64,000 nt of DNA from Paraclostridium tenue (GCF_015668515.1 NZ_JADPFO010000008.1:17996-81995); one strand, 5' to 3'; positions 1 through 9,261 are shown, counted from the first letter of the stretch. Notes: generated by a model from the letters alone, not told the origin. Program-made: numbers and translations.

Positions 1-254
1 TATCTATACCAGGTACAGTAACATTTAAAAATAATAAAAAAACTAGAGAAGTAGCTAAGGAAATACCACTTGAGTATTTACTTATAGAAACTGATTCTCC
101 ATATATGGCTCCAGAGCCACATAGAGGAAAAAGAAATGATCCTTCTTTAGTTCAATTTGTAGCTGATAAAATCGCTCAAGAAAAAGGAATTTCATATGAG
201 CAAGTTTGTAAAGCTACAAAAGAAAATGCAAAGAGATTTTTTAATATAAAGTAA
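1..254 (+). CDS. tatD: TatD family metal-dependent hydrolase, C-terminal part
   Basis: Only the last 83 codons are in the window; the gene starts to the left. Reading from base 3 gives an uninterrupted frame to the TAA at 252-254. It contains the TatD C-terminal signature LLIETDSPYMAPEPHRGKRN, in which ETDSPY carries the last metal-binding aspartate. TatD proteins are TIM-barrel nucleases or hydrolases that use divalent metals. Placement just upstream of rnmV and rsmA is the usual Firmicute order, so the family call is firm. The exact physiological substrate cannot be read from the sequence. Confidence 0.93.
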   Translation, partial: SIPGTVTFKNNKKTREVAKEIPLEYLLIETDSPYMAPEPHRGKRNDPSLVQFVADKIAQEKGISYEQVCKATKENAKRFFNIK

Positions 255-264
255 TATAAATAAT

Positions 265-299
265 GGGGCTATCTCAAAATAGAGATAAGCCCCTATTTT
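265..299 (+). terminator. Rho-independent terminator of tatD
   Basis: GGGGCT-ATCTC pairs with GAGAT-(A)-AGCCCC (265-275 with 282-293, one bulged A), followed by TATTTT. It lies 10 bases after the tatD stop and separates tatD from rnmV. Confidence 0.8.
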
Positions 300-341
300 G
301 CGAAATAGACATTTATTTTAGCTATAACCGAATTTGTAGCC

Positions 342-370
342 TTGATAAAATTTAGTATAAAGCTTAAAAT
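342..370 (+). promoter_or_regulatory. Predicted sigma-A promoter of rnmV-rsmA
   Basis: TTGATA (342-347), a 17-bp spacer and TAAAAT (365-370) lie about 40 bp upstream of the rnmV start and downstream of the tatD terminator. The hexamers match at 5/6 each with ideal spacing. No experimental support. Confidence 0.6.
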
Positions 371-409
371 ATAAAGATATTAAGTAAAATGAGCGAAAAA
401 GGTGATTAG

Positions 410-940
410 ATGATAAAGGAAATAATAGTAGTAGAAGGAAGAGATGATGTAACGGCTGTAAAAAGAGCAGTGGATGCTGAACTTATAACTACAGGTGGTT
501 TTGGATTTCCTAAGGGAGTTATGGAAAGAATAAAATCAGCACAAGAAAGAAGAGGAGTTATAATATTTACAGACCCAGACTTTGCAGGTGAAAAAATAAG
601 AAAAAAGATAGCTGCAGAAGTTCCTGGATGTAAACATGCATTTTTACCAAGAGAAGAAGCAAAGAAAAATGGAGATATAGGAATAGAAAATGCTACTCCA
701 GAAAGTATAAGAAAAGCACTTGAAAAAGTAAGAACAGAAAGTACTGATAAAAGAGATGAATTCGGACAAGTAGATTTAATAAGAAATGGACTTATAGGAA
801 ATGATGATGCATCTCACAGAAGAGATAAGTTAGGAATGATATTAGGTATAGGTTACGGAAATGCAAAACAATTTTTAAATAGATTAAATAATTATGGAGT
901 TAGTAGAGAAGAGTTTGAAAAAGCTTTAGAAACTTTATAA
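410..940 (+). CDS. rnmV: Ribonuclease M5 (5S rRNA maturase)
   Basis: 176 aa. The protein is a TOPRIM-domain nuclease. IIVVEGRDDVTAVKRA at residues 5-20 carries the catalytic Glu, and FTDPDFAGEKIRKK near residues 53-66 carries the DxD metal site. RNase M5 trims 5S rRNA precursors in Firmicutes together with ribosomal protein L18. The length is normal and the ATG follows AAGGTGAT at 399-406. rsmA starts 24 bp downstream, so the two genes form a small rRNA-processing operon. Nothing unusual was seen. Confidence 0.95.
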   Translation: MIKEIIVVEGRDDVTAVKRAVDAELITTGGFGFPKGVMERIKSAQERRGVIIFTDPDFAGEKIRKKIAAEVPGCKHAFLPREEAKKNGDIGIENATPESIRKALEKVRTESTDKRDEFGQVDLIRNGLIGNDDASHRRDKLGMILGIGYGNAKQFLNRLNNYGVSREEFEKALETL

Positions 941-964
941 TAATATAAATAAAGGAGATAAAAT

Positions 965-1834
965 ATGGATAGACTTTCGTCACATAGAAAAACTAAAGAA
1001 GTAGTAGATAAGCATGGATTTAAGTTTTCTAAATCATTAGGACAAAACTTTTTAATAGATGACAATGTAATAGATAGAATATTAGATGGAGCAAGACTTT
1101 CAAAAGGAGATAAAATAATAGAGGTAGGTCCTGGTATAGGTACACTTACTCGTGAGATGGGTAAAGTTGCTGATAAGGTTGTAGCTATAGAAATTGATAA
1201 AACTTTAATACCAATACTTAAAGACACTCTAGATGAATTTGATAATATAGAGGTAGTAAATCAAGATATATTAAAAGTTAATGTAGAAGAGTTAGTAAAA
1301 GAAAAGTTAGGTGGAGGACCAGTTAAGTTAGTAGCAAATCTTCCATACTATATAACAACTCCTATAGTTATGAAATTCTTAGAAGAAGACATACCAGTAA
1401 CAGATATAGTTGTTATGGTTCAAAAGGAAGTTGCTGATAGAATGAATGCAAATCCTGGAACAAAAGACTATGGAGCATTATCAGTAGCTGTTCAATATTA
1501 CTGTGATACAGAAATAGTAGCAAAAGCTCCAAGACATATGTTTATACCACAACCGAATGTTGATTCTACAGTAATTGGGCTTCATGTAAGAGAAGAAAGA
1601 AAATACAATGTAGATAATGAAGATATATTCTTTAAAACTGTTAAAGCTGCATTTGGGCAAAGAAGAAAAACTTTACTAAATGCATTAGGGACATTAGGAT
1701 TTTTAAATAAAGATGAAATAAGAGAAGTTTTAAGTGAGGCTAATATAGATGAGAAAAGAAGAGGAGAAACTCTTACAATAGAAGAGTTTGCAAATCTTTC
1801 AAACTGTGTTAATAAAAAAGTACCTTCTAAATAG
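965..1834 (+). CDS. rsmA: 16S rRNA dimethyladenosine transferase RsmA/KsgA
   Basis: 289 aa. This SAM-dependent enzyme dimethylates two adjacent adenines in helix 45 of 16S rRNA. The SAM motif EVGPGIGTLTREM (about residues 57-69) and the catalytic NLPYYITTPIV motif (about 123-133) are both present, as is the conserved N-terminal FSKSLGQNFL. The start follows AAGGAGATAAAAT. Its stop codon lies inside its own terminator hairpin. Loss of this gene usually confers kasugamycin resistance. Ordinary member of the family. Confidence 0.97.
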   Translation: MDRLSSHRKTKEVVDKHGFKFSKSLGQNFLIDDNVIDRILDGARLSKGDKIIEVGPGIGTLTREMGKVADKVVAIEIDKTLIPILKDTLDEFDNIEVVNQDILKVNVEELVKEKLGGGPVKLVANLPYYITTPIVMKFLEEDIPVTDIVVMVQKEVADRMNANPGTKDYGALSVAVQYYCDTEIVAKAPRHMFIPQPNVDSTVIGLHVREERKYNVDNEDIFFKTVKAAFGQRRKTLLNALGTLGFLNKDEIREVLSEANIDEKRRGETLTIEEFANLSNCVNKKVPSK

Positions 1835-1847
1835 AAGGTACTTTTTT
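1817..1847 (+). terminator. Terminator overlapping the rsmA stop codon
   Basis: GTACCTTCT (1820-1828) pairs perfectly with AGAAGGTAC (1833-1841), followed by TTTTTT. The loop is AAAT and includes the first base of the TAG stop (1832-1834). Confidence 0.9.
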
Positions 1848-1902
1848 GCATGTCCAAACATATAATGTTTAGAGGGACTTATATTTTATAGGGGGGATAG
1901 CT

Positions 1903-3060
1903 TTGAGTACTAAAAAGAAGTATAAAAGAGATTATATAATTCTAGAAGCTAAAGACATGAACTTTAGATATAAAGATAGAGTATTGCCAAAAGCATTTGC
2001 AAAAATTGAAGTTACAGAAGAAAAATCTTTGGTAGCACTTTATGTAGAAAATCTTAAGTATATTAGAGATGGATATAAAGTGGTAGCTATACTAGAAGAT
2101 TACAACACTTTGGATTTAGGGCGTATAGTATTGAGTGAACAAGGTAAAGGGGAATTTGCATTAAATTTAGACGAAAATAATACTAACATAAAGGCTGTGG
2201 CTTTAGTATCTGAAAAAAGTGTACCATTAATTGGATTTAAGGGAAGTAAAATTGATAATTATGAAGAAATAATATTTACATCAGATGAAGAATATATGGA
2301 ATATGAAGAATTAGAAGATGACGAAGAGTATGTATATGAGGAAGTTGAGTATGTAGAAGTTGATGATGACGAAAACTGTGAGTATGAATATGAGTATTTA
2401 GAATATGTAGAAATAGAAGAAGATAATGAAGAAAATACAGATTACAACTATGAAAATGAAGAAGATAATGAAGAAATAGAGTACGTATCATCTCCTAGAC
2501 AAAAAAATCAAAGAAATAAATCAACAAAACCTAGCAATAATAAACCTGTAATTGAAGAGAATTTAAAACGTAGTGAAAAAGTAAGTGAAGAGATAAAACA
2601 AATTGATGAGGAAATAAATTATGAAGAAGCCCAAGTAAATACGGCTAGAAATTTATTAATGCCTAGACAGATAAAAAAAGGATTGAAAATGTTTAAAGAA
2701 GTTAAGCCATTTGCAAGGGATACTATAGAAAATACTAGATGGTGGAAAATAGAGATAACACCTATGACAATGTGCGGATATACTATGCCTTACTTAGGGT
2801 ATATAAATACTTTAAATTATACTATGTATAGTGACATAGTTTTACAATCATATAGATATAGACATTACTTATTTGGGGTTCAATATGATGAATACAACAA
2901 GCGTAAACACTATATGTACGCTATTCCAGGAAATAAAAATGAGCAACCAGATCAAGGTCATACAGGATTTAATATGTATAAACCATGTGATGATAGAAGC
3001 GATAAGCTTGGATATTGGATTTGTTTTGTTGATTCTAGAACTAGAAAGATTATGAAGTAA
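1903..3060 (+). CDS. Unknown protein with a long Glu/Asp/Tyr-rich middle segment
   Basis: 385 aa. TTG start after GGGGGGATAG; no closer ATG start fits that ribosome site. There are three zones. Residues 12-115 look like a small beta-rich domain. Residues 118-195 are made largely of Glu, Asp and Tyr with no Lys or Arg. After a basic, Lys/Asn-rich linker, residues 275-385 form a Trp/Tyr-rich domain (RWWKIEITPMTMCGYTMPY, later HYMYAIPG and LGYWICFVD). The last domain resembles a region in clostridial proteins of unknown function, some linked to spores; that is recollection, not proof. There is no signal peptide or membrane segment. It is monocistronic, with a new promoter just downstream. Function unknown. 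Confidence 0.7.
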   Translation: MSTKKKYKRDYIILEAKDMNFRYKDRVLPKAFAKIEVTEEKSLVALYVENLKYIRDGYKVVAILEDYNTLDLGRIVLSEQGKGEFALNLDENNTNIKAVALVSEKSVPLIGFKGSKIDNYEEIIFTSDEEYMEYEELEDDEEYVYEEVEYVEVDDDENCEYEYEYLEYVEIEEDNEENTDYNYENEEDNEEIEYVSSPRQKNQRNKSTKPSNNKPVIEENLKRSEKVSEEIKQIDEEINYEEAQVNTARNLLMPRQIKKGLKMFKEVKPFARDTIENTRWWKIEITPMTMCGYTMPYLGYINTLNYTMYSDIVLQSYRYRHYLFGVQYDEYNKRKHYMYAIPGNKNEQPDQGHTGFNMYKPCDDRSDKLGYWICFVDSRTRKIMK

Positions 3061-3093
3061 ATTGTGAGAGAAGTCTGATAATATCGTTTTCTA

Positions 3094-3122
3094 TTGAAAA
3101 AAATTATGGAATAATTTACAAT
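3094..3122 (+). promoter_or_regulatory. Predicted sigma-A promoter of the M20 peptidase gene
   Basis: TTGAAA (3094-3099), exactly 17 bp, then TACAAT (3117-3122). It lies 36 bp before the chosen ATG. Confidence 0.7.
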
Positions 3123-3158
3123 ATATGTATGTAATACAAACTAGGAGGAGAATTGAAT

Positions 3159-4274
3159 ATGATAAATAAACAAAGATTAATCGATGAATTCATAGAATTA
3201 GTAAAAATAGATAGTCCTTCATCTAAAGAAGGTAACGTAGCTAAAGTACTAGTAAAAAAACTAGAAGCTATAGGATGTGAAGTTTGTATAGACGAAGCTG
3301 GTGTTAAAGCTGGTGGAGAAACAGGAAACGTAATAGCTAAATTAAAAGGAAACAGAGAAGGTAAAACAGTATTATTCAGTTCTCACATGGATACAGTTAG
3401 CCCAGGAGAAGGAATAAAACCTATAATAGATGAAGCAAAAGGAATAATAACAAGTGATGGAACTACAGTTTTAGGTTCTGATGATAAAGCTGGTATAGCA
3501 GCTATATTAGAAGCTTTAAGAATAATAAAAGAAAATAATTTAGATCATGCTGATATAGAAGTAGTATTCTCTATATGGGAAGAAGGCGGATTATTTGGAG
3601 CTCAATATCTAGACTATTCTAAAATAAATGCAGATTATGCTTTCGTTTTAGATAGTGGAGGATCTCCAGGAGAAATAATAACAAAAGCTCCAGCACAAGA
3701 TAAAATAGAAGTAACTATAAAAGGTAAGCCAGCACATGCAGGTTTACAACCAGAAAATGGAGTAAGTGCTATAATGGTAGCTTCTAAAGCTATAGAGAAT
3801 ATGAAATTACTTAGAATAGATGAAGAAACTACTGCAAACATAGGTATAGTTAAAGGTGGAATAGCTACAAACATAGTTATGCCTGAACTTGAAATAGTTG
3901 CAGAAGCTAGAAGTTTAGAAGAATCAAAATTAGATGCTCAAACTAATCATATGGTAGAAGAATTCAAAAAAGCAGGAGAAGCTATGGGAGCAGAAGTAAT
4001 TGCTAAAGTAACTAGAGCCTATGCACCATTTAAAATAGCTGATGATGCTGAGATAGTTGAACTTGCTAAAAAAGCATTCTCTAACATAGGAATAGAAGGA
4101 TATACTGCTTCAACAGGTGGTGGAAGTGATACTAACGTATTAAATGGAAATGGATTAAAAGCTGTTAACTTAGGAATAGGAATGAAAAATGCTCATACAT
4201 TAGAAGAATATATAGCAATAGAAGATATAATAAATTCTTCAAGAGCTGTATTAGAAATAATTAAAGAAGCATAA
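3159..4274 (+). CDS. M20 family metallopeptidase, peptidase T-like
   Basis: 371 aa. This is a cytosolic dizinc aminopeptidase of the PepT-like branch. Visible ligand motifs are SSHMDTV (first His, catalytic Asp), GSDDKAG (bridging Asp), WEEGG (catalytic and ligand Glu), VLDSGG (Asp) and the C-terminal NAHTLEE (His). The dimerisation-lid motif GKPAHAG is present. AGGAGG at 3143-3148 lies 10 bases from ATG 3159 and 4 from a TTG at 3153; ATG is preferred. The likely role is trimming tripeptides or dipeptides from protein breakdown. Single gene with its own promoter and terminator. Confidence 0.88.
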   Translation: MINKQRLIDEFIELVKIDSPSSKEGNVAKVLVKKLEAIGCEVCIDEAGVKAGGETGNVIAKLKGNREGKTVLFSSHMDTVSPGEGIKPIIDEAKGIITSDGTTVLGSDDKAGIAAILEALRIIKENNLDHADIEVVFSIWEEGGLFGAQYLDYSKINADYAFVLDSGGSPGEIITKAPAQDKIEVTIKGKPAHAGLQPENGVSAIMVASKAIENMKLLRIDEETTANIGIVKGGIATNIVMPELEIVAEARSLEESKLDAQTNHMVEEFKKAGEAMGAEVIAKVTRAYAPFKIADDAEIVELAKKAFSNIGIEGYTASTGGGSDTNVLNGNGLKAVNLGIGMKNAHTLEEYIAIEDIINSSRAVLEIIKEA

Positions 4275-4297
4275 TTAAATATATGATATAATAAAAG

Positions 4298-4327
4298 AAT
4301 CGCCCAACATTTGTTGGGTGATTTTTC
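4298..4327 (+). terminator. Terminator of the M20 peptidase gene
   Basis: AATCGCCCAAC (4298-4308) pairs with GTTGGGTGATT (4313-4323), one G-U pair, loop ATTT, then a T run. Confidence 0.9.
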
Positions 4328-4455
4328 ATTTTTAAGATAAATGATAATTAATGTTGAATTAAAACTATAATTTATTGCAGTTAAGATTTGATGTAGGTTT
4401 AAGAAAGAATAAAAATGGATAATAAAATAAAGTATATATATTAGGAGGTAATATC

Positions 4456-5352
4456 GTGGAAACAAGATATGATGAAGCCAATAAGGTAACAATACAATCT
4501 ATAATTTGGAATGTAGTATTAACAGTTATAAAAATATTTTCAGGTATAGTTGGAAAATCTAATGCTATGATAGCAGATGGATTACATTCAGCATCTGATA
4601 TAATAAGTTCAGTAGGAGTTTTAATTGGTAATAAAGTTGCAAAAGCACCAAATGATAAAGAACATAATTATGGACATGAAAAAGCAGAAACATTAGTATC
4701 GTTTTTATTATCTATATTATTAATAGTTGTATCATTAAAAATCGGATTTAATGCACTTAAATCACTTTTTAACCTAGATAGAGTTCAAGTACCTACATTA
4801 CTACCATTAGTAGTATCTATTATTTCTATAGCTATAAAAGAATATCAATATAGAATAACTATAAAAGTAGCTAATAAAATAAACTCACCATCATTAAAGG
4901 CTGATGCTTGGCATCATAGATCTGATGCACTTTCATCTATTGCGGCATTTATAGGTATAGGAGGAGCCTTACTAGGTTTTAAAGCATTAGATCCAATTGC
5001 ATCTATAGTCGTAGCTTTATTCGTAGCAAAAGTAGGATTTGATATATTAAAAGATTCAGCTAATGAATTAATGGATTATTCAATAGATGAGGATCAAGAA
5101 AAACAGATAGTAAACATAGCAGAAAATACAGATGGGGTAATTAACTTAGGAGAAATAAGAACAAGAAAACATGGAGCTACTGCATATGTAGATTTAACTA
5201 TATGTGTAAACAAGAACTTAACTGTTTTTGAAGGTCATGAGATAGCAACTAAGTTAGAAAAACGCATAATAAAAGAGATGCAATTTGTAAAAGGTATAAC
5301 AGTCCATGTAGAACCTTGTATAAATTGCCCAGGCAATTCTTGTAAAAAATAA
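4456..5352 (+). CDS. Cation diffusion facilitator family metal exporter
   Basis: 298 aa, GTG start after AGGAGGT. Six predicted membrane helices are followed by a cytosolic C-terminal domain. The transport-site residues are His44/Asp48 (DGLHSASD, helix 2) and His153/Asp157 (DAWHHRSD, helix 5). This corresponds to the tetrahedral site of CDF exporters such as YiiP. HNYGHEKAE at 70-78 is the conserved inter-helix motif. The protein ends in CINCPGNSCKK, a Cys-rich tail that could bind metal. Proton-coupled efflux of Zn, Fe or Mn is expected for the family; the metal cannot be decided here. Monocistronic. Confidence 0.92.
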   Translation: METRYDEANKVTIQSIIWNVVLTVIKIFSGIVGKSNAMIADGLHSASDIISSVGVLIGNKVAKAPNDKEHNYGHEKAETLVSFLLSILLIVVSLKIGFNALKSLFNLDRVQVPTLLPLVVSIISIAIKEYQYRITIKVANKINSPSLKADAWHHRSDALSSIAAFIGIGGALLGFKALDPIASIVVALFVAKVGFDILKDSANELMDYSIDEDQEKQIVNIAENTDGVINLGEIRTRKHGATAYVDLTICVNKNLTVFEGHEIATKLEKRIIKEMQFVKGITVHVEPCINCPGNSCKK

Positions 5353-5379
5353 TAAAATAATATAAAAATTTATAAAAAC

Positions 5380-5408
5380 AGCACTATGATTCAATTGTAG
5401 TGCTTTTT
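5380..5408 (+). terminator. Terminator of the CDF gene
   Basis: AGCACTA (5380-5386) pairs with TAGTGCT (5398-5404), followed by TTTTT. Confidence 0.8.
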
Positions 5409-5462
5409 AGTTTGCATATTTTATAGTATAATAAAATCGTTAATTATATAGGGGGGGCTTTT

Positions 5463-6257
5463 ATGGCAAAGAAAAGAAAGATTAAAAAAAGGATTTTAAT
5501 TCTTGTAGGAATAATTGGATTCTTTATAGTATATACAGCTACATATGTTTATTTCTCAAAAAAGCAGGCAAGTGATCAGCCTGTTAAAGTCGAAAATAAA
5601 GACACACAAGAAGATTCAAGGTCATTACTAGCTCAGATGAAAACAACTGATACAGTTTATATGTCAGATAAAAACTTACAAGATGTAAGAGTAGAGCAAG
5701 AGTATTGGAATCAGATAAAGTTTTTCTCTACTAAATTTAAACAAGTAAGAAAGCCAAGTAACTATGAAAGTAAATATGAAGGTTATGTAGATAATGGTAT
5801 TAGATTTTCTACTGATTTAGATTATTTTAGAATATTTACAGTAAATAAAGAAGAGTTTTATAAAATACCTGTATCAGAAAAAAAGATATTTGATAAATTA
5901 TTACAAGAAAGTATATATACATCTATAGATTCTGTAAAAAAATACAAAACATGGGATAGTATAGAAATCATATATGGAGATGAAGTTAAAAAACCATGGA
6001 GATGGAATTATGATGATTTAGCATATAGTATATCTGTAAAAAGACTAGTTGGAAAAATACAGCCAGAAAAAAGTAAAGAAAGAAGTCCATACAACTTTAC
6101 AGTTAAGATAAAGGGAGATGGTTATTCCATAACGCTTGAAACTATGGGAGATGACTATGTAAAAGTAACTTCTGATAAAGCAACAGCGTATTATGAAGTT
6201 CATAATGGATTATTTAATTATTTAAGAGATGATGTATTTAAAATTGAAAAGAAATAG
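5463..6257 (+). CDS. Unknown membrane-anchored extracellular protein
   Basis: 264 aa. A basic start (MAKKRKIKKR) is followed by one hydrophobic helix at residues 11-31, with no lipobox or clear signal peptidase site, so it is probably an N-terminally anchored protein with an outside domain of about 230 residues. That domain is rich in Lys, Tyr and Asp and has no motif I recognise. The ribosome site is GGGGGG at 5452-5457. It has its own terminator, shared with murC coming from the other side. Function unknown; neighbours do not help. Confidence 0.75.
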   Translation: MAKKRKIKKRILILVGIIGFFIVYTATYVYFSKKQASDQPVKVENKDTQEDSRSLLAQMKTTDTVYMSDKNLQDVRVEQEYWNQIKFFSTKFKQVRKPSNYESKYEGYVDNGIRFSTDLDYFRIFTVNKEEFYKIPVSEKKIFDKLLQESIYTSIDSVKKYKTWDSIEIIYGDEVKKPWRWNYDDLAYSISVKRLVGKIQPEKSKERSPYNFTVKIKGDGYSITLETMGDDYVKVTSDKATAYYEVHNGLFNYLRDDVFKIEKK

Positions 6258-6271
6258 TTATTATTGTAAAT

Positions 6272-6305
6272 AAAAAAGCTAGGCGAAATTCACCTAGCTT
6301 TTTTT
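6272..6305. terminator. Bidirectional terminator between the unknown gene and murC
   Basis: AAAAAAGCTAGG (6272-6283) pairs with CCTAGCTTTTTT (6293-6304). The A-run and T-run make it work in both directions, serving two convergent genes. Confidence 0.9.
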
Positions 6306-6308
6306 ATA

Positions 6309-7661
6309 TTATTTTTCAAGTAGCATTTCGCCAACTTTATATACAGTACCAGCTCCTGCAGTTATAACTAAATCATCATCAGTAACATTTTCTGCAAGGT
6401 AATCTACTATTTCTTCAAATTTACTTAAGTATATTACATCAACATTATTTTGATATAATTTATCAACTAAATCTTTAGAATGTATGTCTCCTGGATCTTT
6501 TTCACGAGCTGCATATATATCAGTTATTATAACTTTATCAGCTGCATAAAATGCATCAGAGAATTCATTTAATAATGATTTAGTTCTCGTGTAAGTATGT
6601 GGTTGGAATATACACCATAATTTATTTTTCTTAATTTTCTTAGCTGCAGATAATGTAGCTTTTAATTCTGTTGGATGATGTGCATAGTCATCTACAACTA
6701 AAGCATTGTTGTATTTACCTTTAACTTCGAATCTTCTACCTACACCACTATATAAAGATATATTTTTTCTTATAGTTTCTAATTCTACACCAGAAACTAA
6801 AGCTGCTAATATAGCTCCTGTAGCATTGTATACATTGTGTATTCCAGGAACAGAAAGCTTAAACTCTCCTAAATCAATTCCATTGTAATTTATATTAAAT
6901 ATTCCATAGCCATCAGCGTCGAATTTAATATCTTTAATTAGAGCATTATTTCCTTCGTTTTGACCATATTTAATAACAGTAGCTTTTATTTCATGTAATA
7001 TATCCTTAGTATTTTCATCGTCTCCATTTATTATGAAGTAACCATCGTAAGGTAATAATTTACCAAATTTATTAAAAGATGCTTTTATTTCATCTATTCC
7101 AGAGAAATAATCTAAATGATCTTCTTCTATATTTAAAACGACAGATATTTTAGGGTTGAAGTTTAAGAAACTATCAACGTATTCGCAAGCCTCTGTTATA
7201 AAGTTTTGAGATTTTCCTATCTTAACATTACCACCTATTATGCTAAGGTTTCCGCCAACTAGTATAGTTGGGTCAAGTTCTGCATATTCAAATATAGCAG
7301 ATAGCATTGATGTTGTAGATGTTTTTCCATGAGTACCAGAAACAGCTATAGAATTTTGATATTCTCTCATTATTTGCCCTAAAAAAGCAGCTCTATTTAT
7401 AATTAATTTATTTTTTTCTTTAGCAGCAACTAATTCTTCATTATCAGATTTAACAGCAGCAGTATAAACTACCATATCTATATCATCAGTTATATGTTCT
7501 TTTTTATGACCTATATATATAGTTGCTCCTTGATCACGAAGGTTATCTAATAAATGAGAATCTGTAGAATCTGATCCGAAAACATTGTAACCTTTATTTA
7601 AACATATTTTAGCTAATGCACTCATGCTAATACCGCCAACACCTATAAAGAATATGTTCAT
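6309..7661 (-). CDS. murC: UDP-N-acetylmuramate--L-alanine ligase
   Basis: 450 aa, minus strand. It adds the first L-Ala to UDP-MurNAc in peptidoglycan synthesis, using ATP. The N-terminal Rossmann motif [13 protein letters not shown] (about residues 5-17), the Mur-ligase P-loop [10 protein letters not shown] (about 105-114), and the C-terminal DDYAHHPTE motif are all present. The start ATG is preceded by AAAGGTGG on the minus strand. Its position alone between convergent and divergent plus-strand genes, outside an mra/mur cluster, is common in clostridia. Confidence 0.97.
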   Translation of the reverse strand: MNIFFIGVGGISMSALAKICLNKGYNVFGSDSTDSHLLDNLRDQGATIYIGHKKEHITDDIDMVVYTAAVKSDNEELVAAKEKNKLIINRAAFLGQIMREYQNSIAVSGTHGKTSTTSMLSAIFEYAELDPTILVGGNLSIIGGNVKIGKSQNFITEACEYVDSFLNFNPKISVVLNIEEDHLDYFSGIDEIKASFNKFGKLLPYDGYFIINGDDENTKDILHEIKATVIKYGQNEGNNALIKDIKFDADGYGIFNINYNGIDLGEFKLSVPGIHNVYNATGAILAALVSGVELETIRKNISLYSGVGRRFEVKGKYNNALVVDDYAHHPTELKATLSAAKKIKKNKLWCIFQPHTYTRTKSLLNEFSDAFYAADKVIITDIYAAREKDPGDIHSKDLVDKLYQNNVDVIYLSKFEEIVDYLAENVTDDDLVITAGAGTVYKVGEMLLEK

Positions 7662-7689
7662 AGTGAAACCACCTTTCTAGTAAATTAAA

Positions 7690-7731
7690 AGTTCTACAAT
7701 AAGAACTATGTTTATGATATAATAGTATAAT
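7690..7731 (+). promoter_or_regulatory. Putative purR promoter region with small inverted repeat
   Basis: The 224-bp gap between murC and purR is very AT-rich. It holds an extended -10 element TGATATAAT (7715-7723), a second TATAAT (7726-7731), and an inverted repeat AGTTCT/AGAACT (7690-7695, 7702-7707) where a -35 would be. No good -35 hexamer was seen. An upstream start would give a long, roughly 150-nt purR leader. No riboswitch fold was recognised. Confidence 0.35.
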
Positions 7732-7885
7732 GTTCAATATTTTAAGCAAAATAAAATTATAAAATATTTCTACATATTAAATATATTAAATTTCGAATAA
7801 AACATAACAAATATTATAACATAATGATATAAAATATGCATTAATAAGTTAAAATACATAGGTTTTTAGTACAGGAGGTATTTAC

Positions 7886-8770
7886 ATGAAATTTAAAAGG
7901 ACGGAGCGTATAGGTGCAATAGTTAAAATATTATCTGATAATCCTAATAAAATATTTACATTAAGCTACTTCACATCTAAATTTAACTCAGCAAAGTCTA
8001 CAATAAGTGAAGATTTAATAGTTGTTAAAAATGTTTTTGAAAAACTTGAGTTAGGACAAGTGATAACGATATCAGGTGCAGCTGGTGGAGTTAAATATAT
8101 ACCTAAAACATCTAAAGCAGAAAATGAAGAGTTTTTATTAAACCTATGTGAAGAAATAAAAGACCCATCTAGAATTCTTTCTGGAGGATTTTTATATCTG
8201 ATAGATTTAATATATGACCCTAGAATAGCATCTAAAATAGGTAAAATATTTGCATCAAATATAGATTATTCACAAGCTGATTATGTTGTTACTATGGAAA
8301 CAAAAGGTATACCTATGGCGCTTATGACAGCAAAAGCTATGAACTTACCTTTAGTTATAATAAGAAAAGACACAAAAGTATCAGAAGGGCCAACACTTAG
8401 CATGACATATGTAAGCGGAAATAGTTCAAAAGTAGAAAGTATGAGTTTACCTAGAAAAGCTGTTAAGCCTGGAAGTAAAGTTATATTAATAGATGACTTT
8501 ATGAGAGGTGGAGGAACTATAAAAGGTATGATAGAACTTATGAATGAGTTCGGAGCTGAAGTTATAGGAAAGGGAGTATTTATATCTACAACTAACCCAA
8601 TTAAGAAAATGGTTGATGATTATATATCTTTAATTCAAATAGATGTAATTAATAATGAAGTAGTGAGTGTTGAGCCAAATTTACAAACATTTAGAGAAGA
8701 ATACTGGACTACTAAAGATATAAATGAAATTGTAGAAGAAGAAAGCATTATGGATGATTTAGAAGGATAA
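7886..8770 (+). CDS. purR: Purine operon regulator PurR (Bacillus type)
   Basis: 294 aa. An N-terminal winged-helix domain (about residues 1-75, with the recognition-helix region FNSAKSTISEDLIVVK) is fused to a type I phosphoribosyltransferase domain. VILIDDFMRGGGTIKGM (about 198-214) is the PRPP-binding loop. In Bacillus and Lactococcus homologues PRPP controls binding to PurBoxes upstream of purine genes. ATG 7886 follows AGGAGGT. Placement directly before spoVG and glmU is the conserved Firmicute order. Confidence 0.95.
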   Translation: MKFKRTERIGAIVKILSDNPNKIFTLSYFTSKFNSAKSTISEDLIVVKNVFEKLELGQVITISGAAGGVKYIPKTSKAENEEFLLNLCEEIKDPSRILSGGFLYLIDLIYDPRIASKIGKIFASNIDYSQADYVVTMETKGIPMALMTAKAMNLPLVIIRKDTKVSEGPTLSMTYVSGNSSKVESMSLPRKAVKPGSKVILIDDFMRGGGTIKGMIELMNEFGAEVIGKGVFISTTNPIKKMVDDYISLIQIDVINNEVVSVEPNLQTFREEYWTTKDINEIVEEESIMDDLEG

Positions 8771-8842
8771 GACAAGTTTTGAGGGCAAATTTCTATCAAA
8801 TAAAAAAAAAGTAAAAAAATAATAAAAAATTTCTAAAATAAT

Positions 8843-8871
8843 AGAGGAAATTTAACGAGTTGATAGAATTA
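8843..8871 (+). promoter_or_regulatory. SigH-type promoter of spoVG
   Basis: AGAGGAAAT (8843-8851) fits the SigH -35 consensus RnAGGAwww at every position. After 11 bp, ATAGAATTA (8863-8871) fits the -10 consensus RnnGAATww. In B. subtilis spoVG is a classic SigH-dependent gene, so motif and gene agree. The leader would be about 60 nt. Confidence 0.85.
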
Positions 8872-8939
8872 ATATATTATAAAACAGTTTCAGTTTTTTT
8901 AATTAAATTTGTCAAACACAAAAGGGGGATATTAGTAAA

Positions 8940-9218
8940 ATGAAAATTACTGACGTGAGAGTGAGAAAATTAACTGACGAGGGGAAAATGAAATGTATAG
9001 TTTCATTAACTTTCGATAATTTATTTGTAGTACATGATATAAAGGTTATAGAGGGACATAATGGATTATTCATAGCTATGCCAAGTAGAAAAATAGGAGA
9101 AGGAAACTTCAGAGATATAGCTCATCCTATAAATGCTGAAATGAGACAAATGCTAGAAGATGAAGTATTAAAAGCTTATCATGAAGCAGTATCTCAATTA
9201 GAAGTAGCTGCTGAATAA
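8940..9218 (+). CDS. spoVG: Septation/sporulation regulator SpoVG
   Basis: 92 aa. Small nucleic-acid-binding regulator with the family signature ITDVRVRKL at the N terminus and [10 protein letters not shown] in the middle. SpoVG affects asymmetric septation in Bacillus and virulence genes in other Firmicutes, and binds DNA or RNA. The ribosome site is AAAGGGGGAT. A SigH promoter precedes it and a strong terminator follows, so it is transcribed alone. Confidence 0.97.
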   Translation: MKITDVRVRKLTDEGKMKCIVSLTFDNLFVVHDIKVIEGHNGLFIAMPSRKIGEGNFRDIAHPINAEMRQMLEDEVLKAYHEAVSQLEVAAE

Positions 9219-9261
9219 TTAACAAAATTAAAAACATAATATATTTTTAATATATTTCTTG

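Noticed and set aside
7785..7800. PurBox-like ATTTCGAATAA upstream of purR
   Set aside because: Lacks the CCGAAC core; a second half-site was not found.
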